From assembly GCA_028821035.1 (NCBI GenBank), contig JAPPHP010000269.1, positions 1-14,291 of the forward strand: a stretch of DNA of 14,291 nt, read 5' to 3'. Shown here one piece after another: positions 1 through 6,448 of the stretch. Under the pieces are notes generated by a model. It searched no databases. It worked only from the letters and a program-made list of their open reading frames with translations, and was not told the origin of the DNA. How positions within the stretch are numbered: position 1 is the first letter of the stretch; every line of letters starts with the position of its first letter. Position numbers and translations under genes: made by a program. The DNA comes from Gammaproteobacteria bacterium (GTDB taxonomy: Bacteria > Pseudomonadota > Gammaproteobacteria > Pseudomonadales > Azotimanducaceae).

Positions 1-1
1 G

Positions 2-595
2 GGCGCCTACTCCCCGGCGCCGGTGGTCACGCCCGAGGTGCACGAGCGCATCCTGAACGAAGTCGTCCGTCCCACGGTGGGGGGTATGGCGGCGGACGGG
101 GCGCCGTACCAGGGGTTCCTCTACGTGGGCCTGATGATCATGCCGGACGGCGCGCCGAAGGTCATCGAGTTCAACTGCCGCTTCGGCGACCCGGAGGCGC
201 AGCCGGTGCTTATGCGGCTGCGCGGCGACCTGGTGGACCTGTGCCGGCGCGCCCTGTCCGACGGACTCGAAGGGGTCGAACTCGCGTGGGACCCGCGCGC
301 GGCCGTGGGTGTCGTGATGGCGGCCGGCGGATATCCGCTCGACTATGCCCGGGGAAGCGTGATCGACGGACTGGAGGATGACCTCCCGGACACCAAGGTC
401 TTCCACGCCGGCACGGCTCTCGCGGGCGGCCGCACGGTCACGAACGGCGGCCGCGTGCTCTGCGTCACGGCGCTGGGCGCGTCGGTCACCGAGGCGCAGG
501 CGCTGGCCTACGAGCGGGCGGCCCGCGTGCGGTGGGAGGACGCGTACTACAGAACGGATATCGGATATCGCGCAATAGCTCGGGAGAAAGGCTGA
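2..595 (+). CDS. purD: Phosphoribosylamine-glycine ligase (GAR synthetase), C-terminal part, cut by window start
   Basis: PurD joins 5-phosphoribosylamine and glycine, using ATP, in the second step of de novo purine synthesis in the cytoplasm. The open frame enters from the left edge with the family motif GAYSPAPVVT, so the start codon lies outside the window. The 197 residues present cover the end of the ATP-grasp domain and the C-terminal domain. The motif EFNCRFGDPEAQ carries the acidic and asparagine residues that bind the metal-ATP. It is followed by the usual C-terminal pattern (MAAGGYP, then VFHAGT, then NGGRVLCVTALG). Known PurD proteins are about 420-430 residues, so a little under half is here. 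It stops with TGA, 35 bp before the next gene on the same strand, and may be cotranscribed with it. Identification is firm. Confidence 0.97.
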   Translation, partial: GAYSPAPVVTPEVHERILNEVVRPTVGGMAADGAPYQGFLYVGLMIMPDGAPKVIEFNCRFGDPEAQPVLMRLRGDLVDLCRRALSDGLEGVELAWDPRAAVGVVMAAGGYPLDYARGSVIDGLEDDLPDTKVFHAGTALAGGRTVTNGGRVLCVTALGASVTEAQALAYERAARVRWEDAYYRTDIGYRAIAREKG

Positions 596-630
596 CAGCC
601 AGCGGTGTCCGCCTTTGAGACGATGGCACC

Positions 631-1614
631 ATGCTTGCCAACCTGCTCAGACGCTTCCCGGCCTTCGCCGGCCTCGACGCCCGGACCCTCGACCTCGCGG
701 CGCGGCACGCGCGCCTGATCGAACTCCCCGCGAACCGCTGGCTCCTGCGCCGCGGGTCGCGTCTCGAACGGCACCTCTACCTCGTGGAGGGGGCCGTCGA
801 CGCCGTGGACGCCCAGGGCGGGCGGCAAGCCGTCGACGAGGAGATCTACCGGCCCGGCGACGATATCGCCCTCGAGACGCGGGCGGCGACGCGCGTACTC
901 TCCGTCGACCTCGCCCCGCTCCGCTTCGCGTTGCAGCCGGCGGCGGTTCCCGAGCCGCAGGTGAGCGCCGTGGAGGGATGGCTCGACCGGCTCCTCGCGT
1001 CTCCCCTCGTGCGGGCGATGCCGGCGCTCACCTGGCAGCGTCTGCTGCGCAGCGCCGAGCGGCTTGCGCTCTCTGCCGGCGACAGGCTCGCCGGCGCCGA
1101 CGCCGTCTACCTCGTGCAGTCCGGACAGGTCGCGCGGGACGGAAGCGTATTTCGGCCCGGCGACTACTTCGGCGAAGAACTCGCCTTCGCGGGGGATGAC
1201 TTCGCTGCACGCCAGCGGGAATACGCGATCGTCGAGGACGCGGTGCTGCTGGTGCTGCCGGGCGATGCCGTGCGCGGCCTGATCGAGGAGTATCCGCTCC
1301 CGGAGCAACCGCCGCCCAACGCGCAGGTGCTCGACCTGGACCGCGTGCCGGTCGACGAACTCGATACCGCCGCGCGGCTGCTGAGGAAGGACCTGCCGGT
1401 CGCGATAAGGGGCGGGCGCGCGGGACAGCGGGGGTTTGCGCTGGTGTCGCTGACCCGGCTGGGCTTCTCGGCGGTGCCGGTCGCGACGGCCGACGGGCGC
1501 TCCGCGAGCCAGGGCGGGGGCGGCGAGCGTGCTACGCTTCGCCCGCTTCCGCCGCAACGCACCGGTGAGGATCGCCGCCCGTCGGTTGGAAGGAGTGAGA
1601 CCCATGAGCCCTGA
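631..1614 (+). CDS. Tandem cyclic-nucleotide-binding-like protein with degenerate rhodanese-like C-terminus
   Basis: The 327-residue protein appears to hold three modules. Residues about 10-100 resemble a cNMP-binding beta-roll (LYLVEGAVDAVD, YRPGDDIALE). Residues about 128-215 form a second, better preserved one (VYLVQSGQVARDG, FRPGDYFGEELAF, VLLVLPGDAV), keeping the FGE core of the phosphate-binding cassette. Residues about 232-285 look like a short rhodanese domain (VLDLDRVPVDEL, LPVAIRGGRAGQRG, LTRLGFSAVPV). The rhodanese loop lacks the catalytic cysteine, and there is no cysteine anywhere in the protein. No helix-turn-helix is visible, so a DNA-binding Crp-type regulator is unlikely; a ligand sensor or scaffold is more plausible (inference). 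The last ~40 residues are low-complexity and basic. The ATG at 631 is the first good in-frame start, with only a weak ribosome site. The 3' end overlaps the next gene by 11 bp. Confidence 0.8.
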   Translation: MLANLLRRFPAFAGLDARTLDLAARHARLIELPANRWLLRRGSRLERHLYLVEGAVDAVDAQGGRQAVDEEIYRPGDDIALETRAATRVLSVDLAPLRFALQPAAVPEPQVSAVEGWLDRLLASPLVRAMPALTWQRLLRSAERLALSAGDRLAGADAVYLVQSGQVARDGSVFRPGDYFGEELAFAGDDFAARQREYAIVEDAVLLVLPGDAVRGLIEEYPLPEQPPPNAQVLDLDRVPVDELDTAARLLRKDLPVAIRGGRAGQRGFALVSLTRLGFSAVPVATADGRSASQGGGGERATLRPLPPQRTGEDRRPSVGRSETHEP

Positions 1615-1762
1615 ACTGATCGCCGCGTTGACCATGAACGCCGTGCTGCTCGGCATGATGCTCAAGTTGATGCGGGACATGGGCGGGTTGCGGGAGCGCA
1701 TGGCTCGCCTCGAAGGCCTGTTCGAGGGATTCGCGGCCCGCCAGGGCCAGGAGCCGGGCTGA
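1604..1762 (+). CDS. Small membrane protein with C-terminal amphipathic/coiled segment (52 aa)
   Basis: A 52-residue protein starting MSPELIAALTMNAVLLGMML. Residues about 4-23 are hydrophobic enough for one membrane span. Residues about 24-44 (KLMRDMGGLRERMARLEGLF) form a charged amphipathic helix with a heptad-like spacing of L/M, then a short polar tail. I chose ATG 1604 because an excellent Shine-Dalgarno (GGAAGGAG, about 1588-1595) sits at the right distance, whereas extending upstream would only read into the preceding gene. The start overlaps the end of the cNMP-binding-like gene by 11 bp, suggesting translational coupling. I do not recognise a named family. The layout (one span plus coiled helix) suits a small membrane-bound assembly or scaffold protein, but this is inference. 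Confidence 0.78.
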   Translation: MSPELIAALTMNAVLLGMMLKLMRDMGGLRERMARLEGLFEGFAARQGQEPG

Positions 1763-1770
1763 GCGGCTCC

Positions 1771-1824
1771 ATGTTCGAGTACGTCTTCTGCCGACTGTTC
1801 TGCGGCAAGCAAGCGTTCCGGTGA
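1771..1824 (+). CDS. Possible 17-codon leader ORF coupled to coq7
   Basis: In the 58-bp gap before coq7, ATG 1771 opens a 17-residue frame (MFEYVFCRLFCGKQAFR). Its TGA stop overlaps the GTG start of coq7 in a GTGA junction. The peptide is aromatic-rich, with two cysteines four residues apart. There is no clear Shine-Dalgarno before either this ATG or the coq7 GTG, so ribosomes ending here could supply coq7 initiation. It may equally be chance: short open frames are common in GC-rich sequence. The observation is direct; any role is inference. Confidence 0.3.
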   Translation: MFEYVFCRLFCGKQAFR

Positions 1825-2438
1825 ACGTCGACGACCTCATCGGCATCTTCGACCGCAGCCTGCGGACGCTGGCAGGGGTGGGTACGCCCGCGAACCCCCC
1901 CCCGGACGTCGCGGAGGGAGACCTCACTGAGCCCGAGCGCGCGCATGCGGCCGGCCTGATGCGCGTCAACCACACCGGAGAGGTCTGCGCACAGGCCCTC
2001 TACGAGGGACAGGCGTTGACCGCCCGACGCGAGGAAGTCAGGGACGCGCTGGAGCAGGCGGCCGCGGAGGAAGTGGACCACCTCGCCTGGTGCCGCCAGC
2101 GCCTCGACGAACTCGATGCGCGGCCGAGCGTACTCGACCCGCTGTTCTACGCCGCTTCGTTCCTGATGGGCGCCGCGGCCGGGGCGATGGGCGACCGGGT
2201 GAGTCTCGGTTTCGTGGAGGCCACGGAGGACCAGGTCGTCCGCCATCTCGACCGGCACCTGGCCGACCTGCCGCCGGAGGACGCACGCAGCCGTGCGATC
2301 GTCCTTGAGATGCGGGCCGACGAGGCGCGCCACGGCGTCAACGCGTTGCAGGCCGGCGGCCGCACGTTTCCCGACGGCGTCAAGCAGGCCATGACCGCGG
2401 TCTCGCGGATCATGACGGAGACGACCTACCGGATCTGA
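1821..2438 (+). CDS. coq7: Coq7-type 2-polyprenyl-3-methyl-6-methoxy-1,4-benzoquinone monooxygenase
   Basis: Coq7 is a membrane-associated diiron enzyme that uses O2 for the last ring hydroxylation of ubiquinone synthesis; it replaces the flavoprotein UbiF in many proteobacteria. The 205-residue protein has the family signature MRVNHTGEVCAQALYEGQ at about 47-64. Iron ligands can be placed at E54, at E84 and H87 (EEVDHLAW), at E133 or E136 (FVEATEDQ), and at E168 and H171 (EMRADEARHG). This gives the two ExxH motifs of a four-helix diiron fold. The hydrophobic stretch DPLFYAASFLMGAAAGAMGD (about 106-125) matches the membrane-inserting region. Length is normal. GTG 1821 is the only reasonable start: no in-frame ATG comes before M47, inside the iron-site helix. 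Seven bp separate it from the next gene. Identification is firm. Confidence 0.96.
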   Translation: MNVDDLIGIFDRSLRTLAGVGTPANPPPDVAEGDLTEPERAHAAGLMRVNHTGEVCAQALYEGQALTARREEVRDALEQAAAEEVDHLAWCRQRLDELDARPSVLDPLFYAASFLMGAAAGAMGDRVSLGFVEATEDQVVRHLDRHLADLPPEDARSRAIVLEMRADEARHGVNALQAGGRTFPDGVKQAMTAVSRIMTETTYRI

Positions 2439-2445
2439 CGCCGCG

Positions 2446-3243
2446 ATGAAGGACTTCGCGGAGCGCTACGGGCCCTGGGCCGTCGTCGCGGGCGCGTCCG
2501 AGGGGCTGGGAGCGTCCTTCGCCGCGTCCTTGGCGCGACGCGGCGTACACCTCGTGCTCCTCGCCCGGCGAATGCCGCTGCTGCGGGAACTCGCCGACGC
2601 GTTGCGCGGCCAGCACGGCGTGGAGGTGCGTTGCGTCGCCCTCGACCTGGGGGACGCCGATTGGCCCGATGCGCTCCGCGAGGCGACCGCCGACGTGGAC
2701 CTCGGCCTGCTCGTCTACAACGCGGCGATGGTCCCGGTCGGACGGTTCGTGGACACGGAGGCGGACGCCCTGGAGCGGGCGGTGCGGGTGAACGCCATGG
2801 CGCCCGTGCGGTTCCTGCGCGCCTTCCTGCCGTCGCTATGCGCCCGGGGCCGGGGCGGGGTGGTGCTGATGTCCTCCCTGTCGGGACTTCAGGGCACGCC
2901 GCGGGTCGCGACGTACGCCGCCACCAAGGCCTTCAACACCATCCTGGCCGAGGGGCTCTGGCACGAGCTGCGGAGCGAGGGCGTCGATGTCGTCGCGTGC
3001 TCCGCGGGCGCGGTGCCGACGCCCGGCTACCTTCGGTCGACGGATCGCCGGGCGCCGGGGATGCTGGAGCCGGATGTCGTGGCCAACCGTACGCTGGACG
3101 CCCTCGGGCGGGGACCGCGCGTGGTACCGGGCGCCCTGAATCGCTTCATGGCCCAGGTCATGCGCCGGGTACTTCCCCGCCGCACCGCGATACGCCTGAT
3201 GGCGGCCAACACCCGGCATCTCGGCGAAGGACCGCGCTCGTGA
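2446..3243 (+). CDS. Classical short-chain dehydrogenase/reductase (SDR)
   Basis: An NAD(P)-dependent oxidoreductase of 265 residues with the SDR Rossmann fold. Visible motifs are the dinucleotide-binding GASEGLG at about 16-22, the arginines of LLARR (38-42) that would favour NADPH, DLGD at 67-70, NAA at 92-94, catalytic serine in MSSLSG (S143/S144), and YAATK with Y157 and K161. The C-terminal half, with RFMAQVMRRVLPRRTAIRLM, is basic and amphipathic, as in membrane-associated 17-beta-HSD/3-ketoacyl-reductase-like SDRs. It starts 7 bp after coq7, and its TGA overlaps the GTG of the sterol-reductase-like gene (GTGA, 3240-3243). It is therefore almost certainly coexpressed with that gene. A shared lipid or sterol substrate is an inference from this coupling; the exact substrate cannot be read from the sequence. 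Confidence 0.9.
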   Translation: MKDFAERYGPWAVVAGASEGLGASFAASLARRGVHLVLLARRMPLLRELADALRGQHGVEVRCVALDLGDADWPDALREATADVDLGLLVYNAAMVPVGRFVDTEADALERAVRVNAMAPVRFLRAFLPSLCARGRGGVVLMSSLSGLQGTPRVATYAATKAFNTILAEGLWHELRSEGVDVVACSAGAVPTPGYLRSTDRRAPGMLEPDVVANRTLDALGRGPRVVPGALNRFMAQVMRRVLPRRTAIRLMAANTRHLGEGPRS

Positions 3244-4322
3244 ACGACTTCGTGGCGGGGTTCCTGGCGCCGTGGTGGATCTGTGCGGCGGTGCTCGCGC
3301 TGCACGCGTTGCTCCCGGCCCGGCGGGTTACCGGGTACGTGCGCGACGAGGCCGGGGACACGCCGCTGGCGTACCGGCTGAACGGTCCGCTGGTGCTGGC
3401 GGCGGCCGTGGGCGCCTGGCTGGCCGCGGGCGGCAGCGGTCTCATGCCCTGGGACTGGCTCTGGCACCACCGGTGGCCGGGAGCGCTCGGGGCGTGCGCG
3501 CTCGGGCTCGCCGTGTCGGGGTGGTTCGTCCTGACTGGGCCGGCGACCGGACAGGGCCCGCTGGCCGACTTCTACCTGGGTCGGCGCCCCAACCCGCGCC
3601 TGTTCGGCGACCGCGTCGACGTCAAGATGTTCCTCTACGCCTACGGGGCCACGATGCTCGAACTCAACCTGCTCTCGTTCGCGTCGCATCACTTCATGAC
3701 CTTCCCGGACGACCCATCGCCGGGGGTCCTCCTGTACGTCGCGCTCTTCACCTGGTTCGTCCTGGACTACCTCTTCCTCGAGCGGGTCCACCTGTACACC
3801 TACGACCTCTTCGCGGAGCGGCTGGGCTTCAAGCTGGCGTGGGGCTGCCTGAGCTGGTATCCGTACTTCTACGCGGTCGGGCTCTGGGCGGTGGCGGACC
3901 TGCCGAACCCCGGTGCGCCGACCTGGCTCCTCGCACTCTCGGCGCTCGTGTTCCTCGCCGGATGGACCCTGGCCCGGGGCGCCAACATGCAGAAGTTCGC
4001 CTTCAAGCGGGACCCGGACCAGGCGTTCCTGGGTCTCAGGCCCGCCGTGGTGTCGGACGGGGAACACCGGTTGCTGTGCAATGGCTTCTGGGGCGTGGCC
4101 CGCCACGTCAACTACCTGGGCGAGATCCTGATGGCGACCGGCCTCGCCCTGTCCCTCGGCCGCCCCGACCTGGTCGGCCCGTGGCTCTACGTCCTGTACT
4201 ACGTGGTGCTCCTCGGCTTCCGGGAGCGGGACGACGACCGCCGCTGCGCGGAGAAGTACGGGGTGCTTTGGGACGAGTACCGCGCGGCAGTGCCGTGGCG
4301 GATCGTGCCAAGGGTTTATTGA
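3240..4322 (+). CDS. ERG4/ERG24 family delta14-sterol-reductase-like integral membrane protein
   Basis: A polytopic membrane protein of 360 residues. Its second half matches the sterol C14/C24/C7 reductase family: DFYLGRRPNPRLFG at about 110-123, ARGANMQKFAFKRDP at 245-259, the NADPH-site segment NGFWGVARHVNYLGE at 281-295, and the closing RERDDDRRCAEKYG then VPWRIVPRVY. YRLNG near 45-49 also fits. These enzymes reduce a ring or side-chain double bond using NADPH. Bacterial homologues are known in Coxiella and in a methanotroph whose structure has been solved. GTG 3240 has a good ribosome site (GAAGGA, 3226-3231) and overlaps the SDR stop. It is the last gene of the left block. The true substrate could be a sterol, a hopanoid precursor or another polycyclic isoprenoid; no sterol-synthesis gene (squalene epoxidase, cyclase) is in the window. 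Confidence 0.88.
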   Translation: MNDFVAGFLAPWWICAAVLALHALLPARRVTGYVRDEAGDTPLAYRLNGPLVLAAAVGAWLAAGGSGLMPWDWLWHHRWPGALGACALGLAVSGWFVLTGPATGQGPLADFYLGRRPNPRLFGDRVDVKMFLYAYGATMLELNLLSFASHHFMTFPDDPSPGVLLYVALFTWFVLDYLFLERVHLYTYDLFAERLGFKLAWGCLSWYPYFYAVGLWAVADLPNPGAPTWLLALSALVFLAGWTLARGANMQKFAFKRDPDQAFLGLRPAVVSDGEHRLLCNGFWGVARHVNYLGEILMATGLALSLGRPDLVGPWLYVLYYVVLLGFRERDDDRRCAEKYGVLWDEYRAAVPWRIVPRVY

Positions 4323-4375
4323 GCGGACGAAGCGTGCCCCGAGCCATCTCTGTGTCGCGACGCGCCGGGTGCGGC

Positions 4376-4381
4376 TACAGT
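4376..4381 (+). promoter_or_regulatory. Possible -10 element upstream of the antitoxin gene
   Basis: TACAGT (GCTACAGTATGG context) stands about 70 bp before the antitoxin GTG, in the 125-bp gap after the sterol-reductase-like gene. No convincing -35 element is found 16-18 bp upstream. The call rests on one hexamer and on the need for a promoter at the start of this separate unit. Confidence 0.22.
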
Positions 4382-4400
4382 ATGGATCGCGAAGCCACGC

Positions 4401-4416
4401 CTGCATTACATTGCAG
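4401..4416. promoter_or_regulatory. Short inverted repeat, candidate operator of the antitoxin gene
   Basis: CTGCATTACATTGCAG consists of 5-bp inverted arms (CTGCA/TGCAG) around a 6-nt AT-rich centre. It lies 32 bp before the antitoxin start and just downstream of the possible -10. AbrB/MazE-fold antitoxins usually repress their own promoter by binding such palindromes. The repeat is visible; binding is inference. Confidence 0.35.
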
Positions 4417-4447
4417 CGAGTTGGGTTCGGGTCGCAAGGAAAGTGCA

Positions 4448-4708
4448 GTGGAGACGGCCAAGGTGACCGCGAAGGGCCGGATCACGATTCCGAGGGCGAT
4501 TCGGGACGCGCTGTCGATCGGTTGCGGAGACGTGCTCGCGTTTCGAATCGACGACGGCATTGGCGTACGGGTCATCCCGGTAAGAGACGCCCCGAGACCG
4601 CTCAGGGGCTTTCTCGCCGATGCGGCGGATGCCGGGAAGCGGCAGGACGCTTTTCTGCGAGCGACATTGCGCCGCCGGGCGGCGGCCAAGCACGCAGGGA
4701 CGGGATAG
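4448..4708 (+). CDS. AbrB/MazE-fold antitoxin (VapB-type)
   Basis: An 86-residue protein beginning METAKVTAKGRITIPRAIRD, the classic SpoVT/AbrB swapped-hairpin DNA-binding domain (residues about 2-46, with the KGRITIP core). A flexible, basic tail (residues about 47-86) would wrap the partner toxin. I chose GTG 4448 because AAGGA (4436-4440) is 7 nt upstream and the family's fold starts right there. Such proteins pair with PIN-domain RNase toxins (VapC) encoded immediately downstream. Here the partner frame begins at the stop codon of this gene, but it is broken, so the antitoxin is now probably an orphan. It could still regulate its own promoter or counter related toxins elsewhere (inference). 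Confidence 0.85.
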   Translation: METAKVTAKGRITIPRAIRDALSIGCGDVLAFRIDDGIGVRVIPVRDAPRPLRGFLADAADAGKRQDAFLRATLRRRAAAKHAGTG

Positions 4709-5035
4709 CCCTCGACACCAAAGTGCTGTTGCGACGGCTCCTCGACGGTGGTTGTTCGGTGGATGGTCGAGACCTTGCGTCGGTTGCTCGATGCGGAGGA
4801 GTTCGAGTTCATCGATCGGCCAGCCGTCGTGCGCGCGGTTGCGAGCTACGAGACTGGCGACGCCGACTTGTCGGACTATCTGATCGGCGAGTCTGCCGCG
4901 GCTCGCGGCGCGGCGGGCACGTGCACGTTCGACCGCGCGCTGTGGCGCACCCGGGGTTCGTCAGGCCGGGTTGAACGCGGGCAAGCGGAGGCGGTGGCCG
5001 CCCTTTACGTTTACTCGCGACTCAACGGCGGGTGA
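4705..5035 (+). pseudogene. Decayed PIN-domain (VapC-type) toxin with internal deletion and frameshift
   Basis: Directly after the antitoxin, one frame reads IALDTKVLLRRLLDG, the first strand and helix of a PIN-domain RNase with its first metal-binding aspartate (usually DTN, here DTK). From about 4750 the similarity continues in the next frame: LRRLLDAEEFEFIDRPAVV, then DADLSDYLIGESAAARGA and TCTFDRAL, the later helices with the third and fourth acidic positions. The roughly 30-35 residues expected between these parts, holding the conserved middle glutamate, are missing. The start codon also seems lost (ATA where ATG/GTG is expected). A complete VapC would be about 130 residues. The product cannot be an active RNase. 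The downstream part (GTG 4748 onward, 95 codons) stays open but is unlikely to be a functional gene on its own. Its end overlaps the convergent VOC gene by 25 bp. Confidence 0.75.
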
Positions 5036-5406
5036 TAGATGATCTGGACGGTCGTGCCCTCAGGGTCCGTGCAGTAGCAGCTCCGCGCGCCGTCCCGGTG
5101 GGTCTTCGGCGCGTGGAGGATCGGTACGCCGTGGCCGGACAGGAACGCGTGCCAATCGTCGACGTCGTCCATCCGGTCAACGAGGAAGCCGATGTGGTCG
5201 AGGCGCTGGCCCGTCGCGTCCGGGCTACCCTCCGCGCGGTGCAGCGCCAGGTTGTCCGTACCGGACGTCAGGTAGCAGTTGTCGGCATCCGGCTGCCATT
5301 CGATGGCCATGCCCATGACGTCCCGGTAGAACGCGAGCGTCGCGTCGAAGTGTCGGGCGTGGAGGGCGACGTGGCGCAGGCCCGCGGTGGGTCGGGGTCG
5401 CTTCAT
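5011..5406 (-). CDS. VOC-fold (glyoxalase/dioxygenase superfamily) protein
   Basis: A 131-residue metal-binding protein with two beta-alpha-beta-beta-beta modules. Candidate metal ligands fit the vicinal-oxygen-chelate pattern: H12 (LRHVALHA), possibly H56 (LALHRAEG), H71 (LDHIGFLVD) and E116 (DPEGTTVQIIY). FYRDVMGM at about 27-34 is the usual turn after the first helix. Members include glyoxalase I, extradiol dioxygenases, epimerases and fosfomycin/bleomycin resistance proteins; the sequence does not say which. The ATG overlaps the stop of the upstream SDR in an ATGA junction, so I reject longer starts inside that gene. It is the last gene of the - strand operon, which suggests a role in the same pathway rather than antibiotic resistance (inference). 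Confidence 0.88.
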   Translation of the reverse strand: MKRPRPTAGLRHVALHARHFDATLAFYRDVMGMAIEWQPDADNCYLTSGTDNLALHRAEGSPDATGQRLDHIGFLVDRMDDVDDWHAFLSGHGVPILHAPKTHRDGARSCYCTDPEGTTVQIIYHPPLSRE

Positions 5407-6443
5407 CGTGGGTTCGGCCGTGTAGGTTCGCCGGGGGCAAGGGGCGAGCGAGTGTAGCGCCCCGCGGCCCACTCCTGCGACTGCTCCCAGAGCCGCGCCG
5501 CGGCGGTCTCGTCCAGCGCGTCCGGCGACGGCCGCGCCGGGGCGCACCGCTCGTAGTAGTCCCCGCCTCGGACATCCGCGTCGGTGGCGCAATGGATGGC
5601 GGTCTGCGCGCCCTGCCCCGGGTTCAGGAGGACGAGGCCCGCGAGCGGGGCCGCGAGTCTCCGTAGGGGTCCAAGGCCGCGCGTCGCGGCAATGCCCCTG
5701 GCGATCATGTTGGTGTAGACGGAGCCCGGATGGAGGGCGACGGCACGCAGGAAGCCGTCGCCCCCATGCCGGCGCTGTAGCTCGGAAGCCAGGTGAATGA
5801 GGGCGAGCTTGGACTGGCCGTAGGCGTCCCACGAGTGGTAGCGGCCGGACGGGGTGAAGAGCCGTGCGTTGCGACCCCGGGTGTGCTGGTGCGACGAGAC
5901 GTTGACCACCCGCGCGTCACCGCTGCGGCGCCCGCTCTCGATCAGCAGCGGGAGCAACGCGGCCGTGAGCTGAAACGTCCCCAGGTAGTTCGTGCGCCAG
6001 TGGATCTCGACCCCGTCCGGCGACAACCGCGGCTCCCGCCAGCGCCCGAGGGGATCCAGCAGAATGCCGGCGTTGTTCACGAGCACGTCGAGTTCCGAGT
6101 ACTCGTCCGCGTACCAGTTCGCGAAGTCCGCGACGCTGCGGCGGTCGCGGAGGTCGAGGCCGCGGGCCGTGACGCGGTCGCTGTCGCCGCCGTCCGCGCT
6201 GAGGCGCCGCCGCAACGTCCTCTCGAGCGCCGCCGGGTCGTCGAGCGCCGTGACGACGACGGCCGCACCCCAGCCCGCGAGGGTCCTGGCGATCTCGTAG
6301 CCGAGGGAGCCCGGAGACGCCCCCGTCACCACCATGCGCCTGCCGTAAAGGTCCACCCGGCGGGCCCTGGGCTTGGGCGTGACCAGGTGGAACGTGTGCA
6401 GCAACGCGTTCCGGACCATGTCGGCGAGGTGGCCGTCCGTCAT
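5403..6443 (-). CDS. Retinol-dehydrogenase-like SDR with an atypical glycine-rich loop
   Basis: A 346-residue NAD(P)-dependent SDR of the retinol dehydrogenase/WWOX-like type. It shows the TGASPGSLG loop at about 40-48, DLRD at 98-101, NNAG at 123-126, the serine pair in NVSSHQH (183-184) and the catalytic YGQSK with Y208 and K212. LHPGSVYTN (238-246) is the usual segment after the active site. The glycine loop has one residue more than the classical TGxxxGxG spacing. An N-terminal extension of ~30 residues (LLHTFHLVTPKPRARR) may associate with a membrane. I chose ATG 6443, 5 bp after the stop of the upstream SDR; the frame is open further upstream but only inside that gene. It overlaps the VOC gene by 4 bp. 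It probably interconverts an alcohol and a ketone or aldehyde on a hydrophobic substrate. Confidence 0.9.
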   Translation of the reverse strand: MTDGHLADMVRNALLHTFHLVTPKPRARRVDLYGRRMVVTGASPGSLGYEIARTLAGWGAAVVVTALDDPAALERTLRRRLSADGGDSDRVTARGLDLRDRRSVADFANWYADEYSELDVLVNNAGILLDPLGRWREPRLSPDGVEIHWRTNYLGTFQLTAALLPLLIESGRRSGDARVVNVSSHQHTRGRNARLFTPSGRYHSWDAYGQSKLALIHLASELQRRHGGDGFLRAVALHPGSVYTNMIARGIAATRGLGPLRRLAAPLAGLVLLNPGQGAQTAIHCATDADVRGGDYYERCAPARPSPDALDETAAARLWEQSQEWAAGRYTRSPLAPGEPTRPNPR

Positions 6444-6448
6444 GCCAA

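Noticed and set aside
631..1614. Crp/Fnr-type transcription regulator
   Set aside because: No C-terminal helix-turn-helix is visible; a second beta-roll and a rhodanese-like part occupy that position.
547..1812. A 421-codon - strand frame opposite the cNMP-binding-like and 52-aa genes
   Set aside because: It overlaps the purD end and lacks motifs; the + strand genes explain the region.
3027..4406. A 459-codon - strand frame opposite the sterol-reductase-like gene
   Set aside because: No domain or start signal; the + strand frame carries full-family motifs and a ribosome site.
4748..5035. A stand-alone 95-aa gene starting at GTG 4748
   Set aside because: Its content matches the middle and end of a PIN domain only, in a shifted frame relative to the N-terminal piece, so a pseudogene remnant is the simpler reading.
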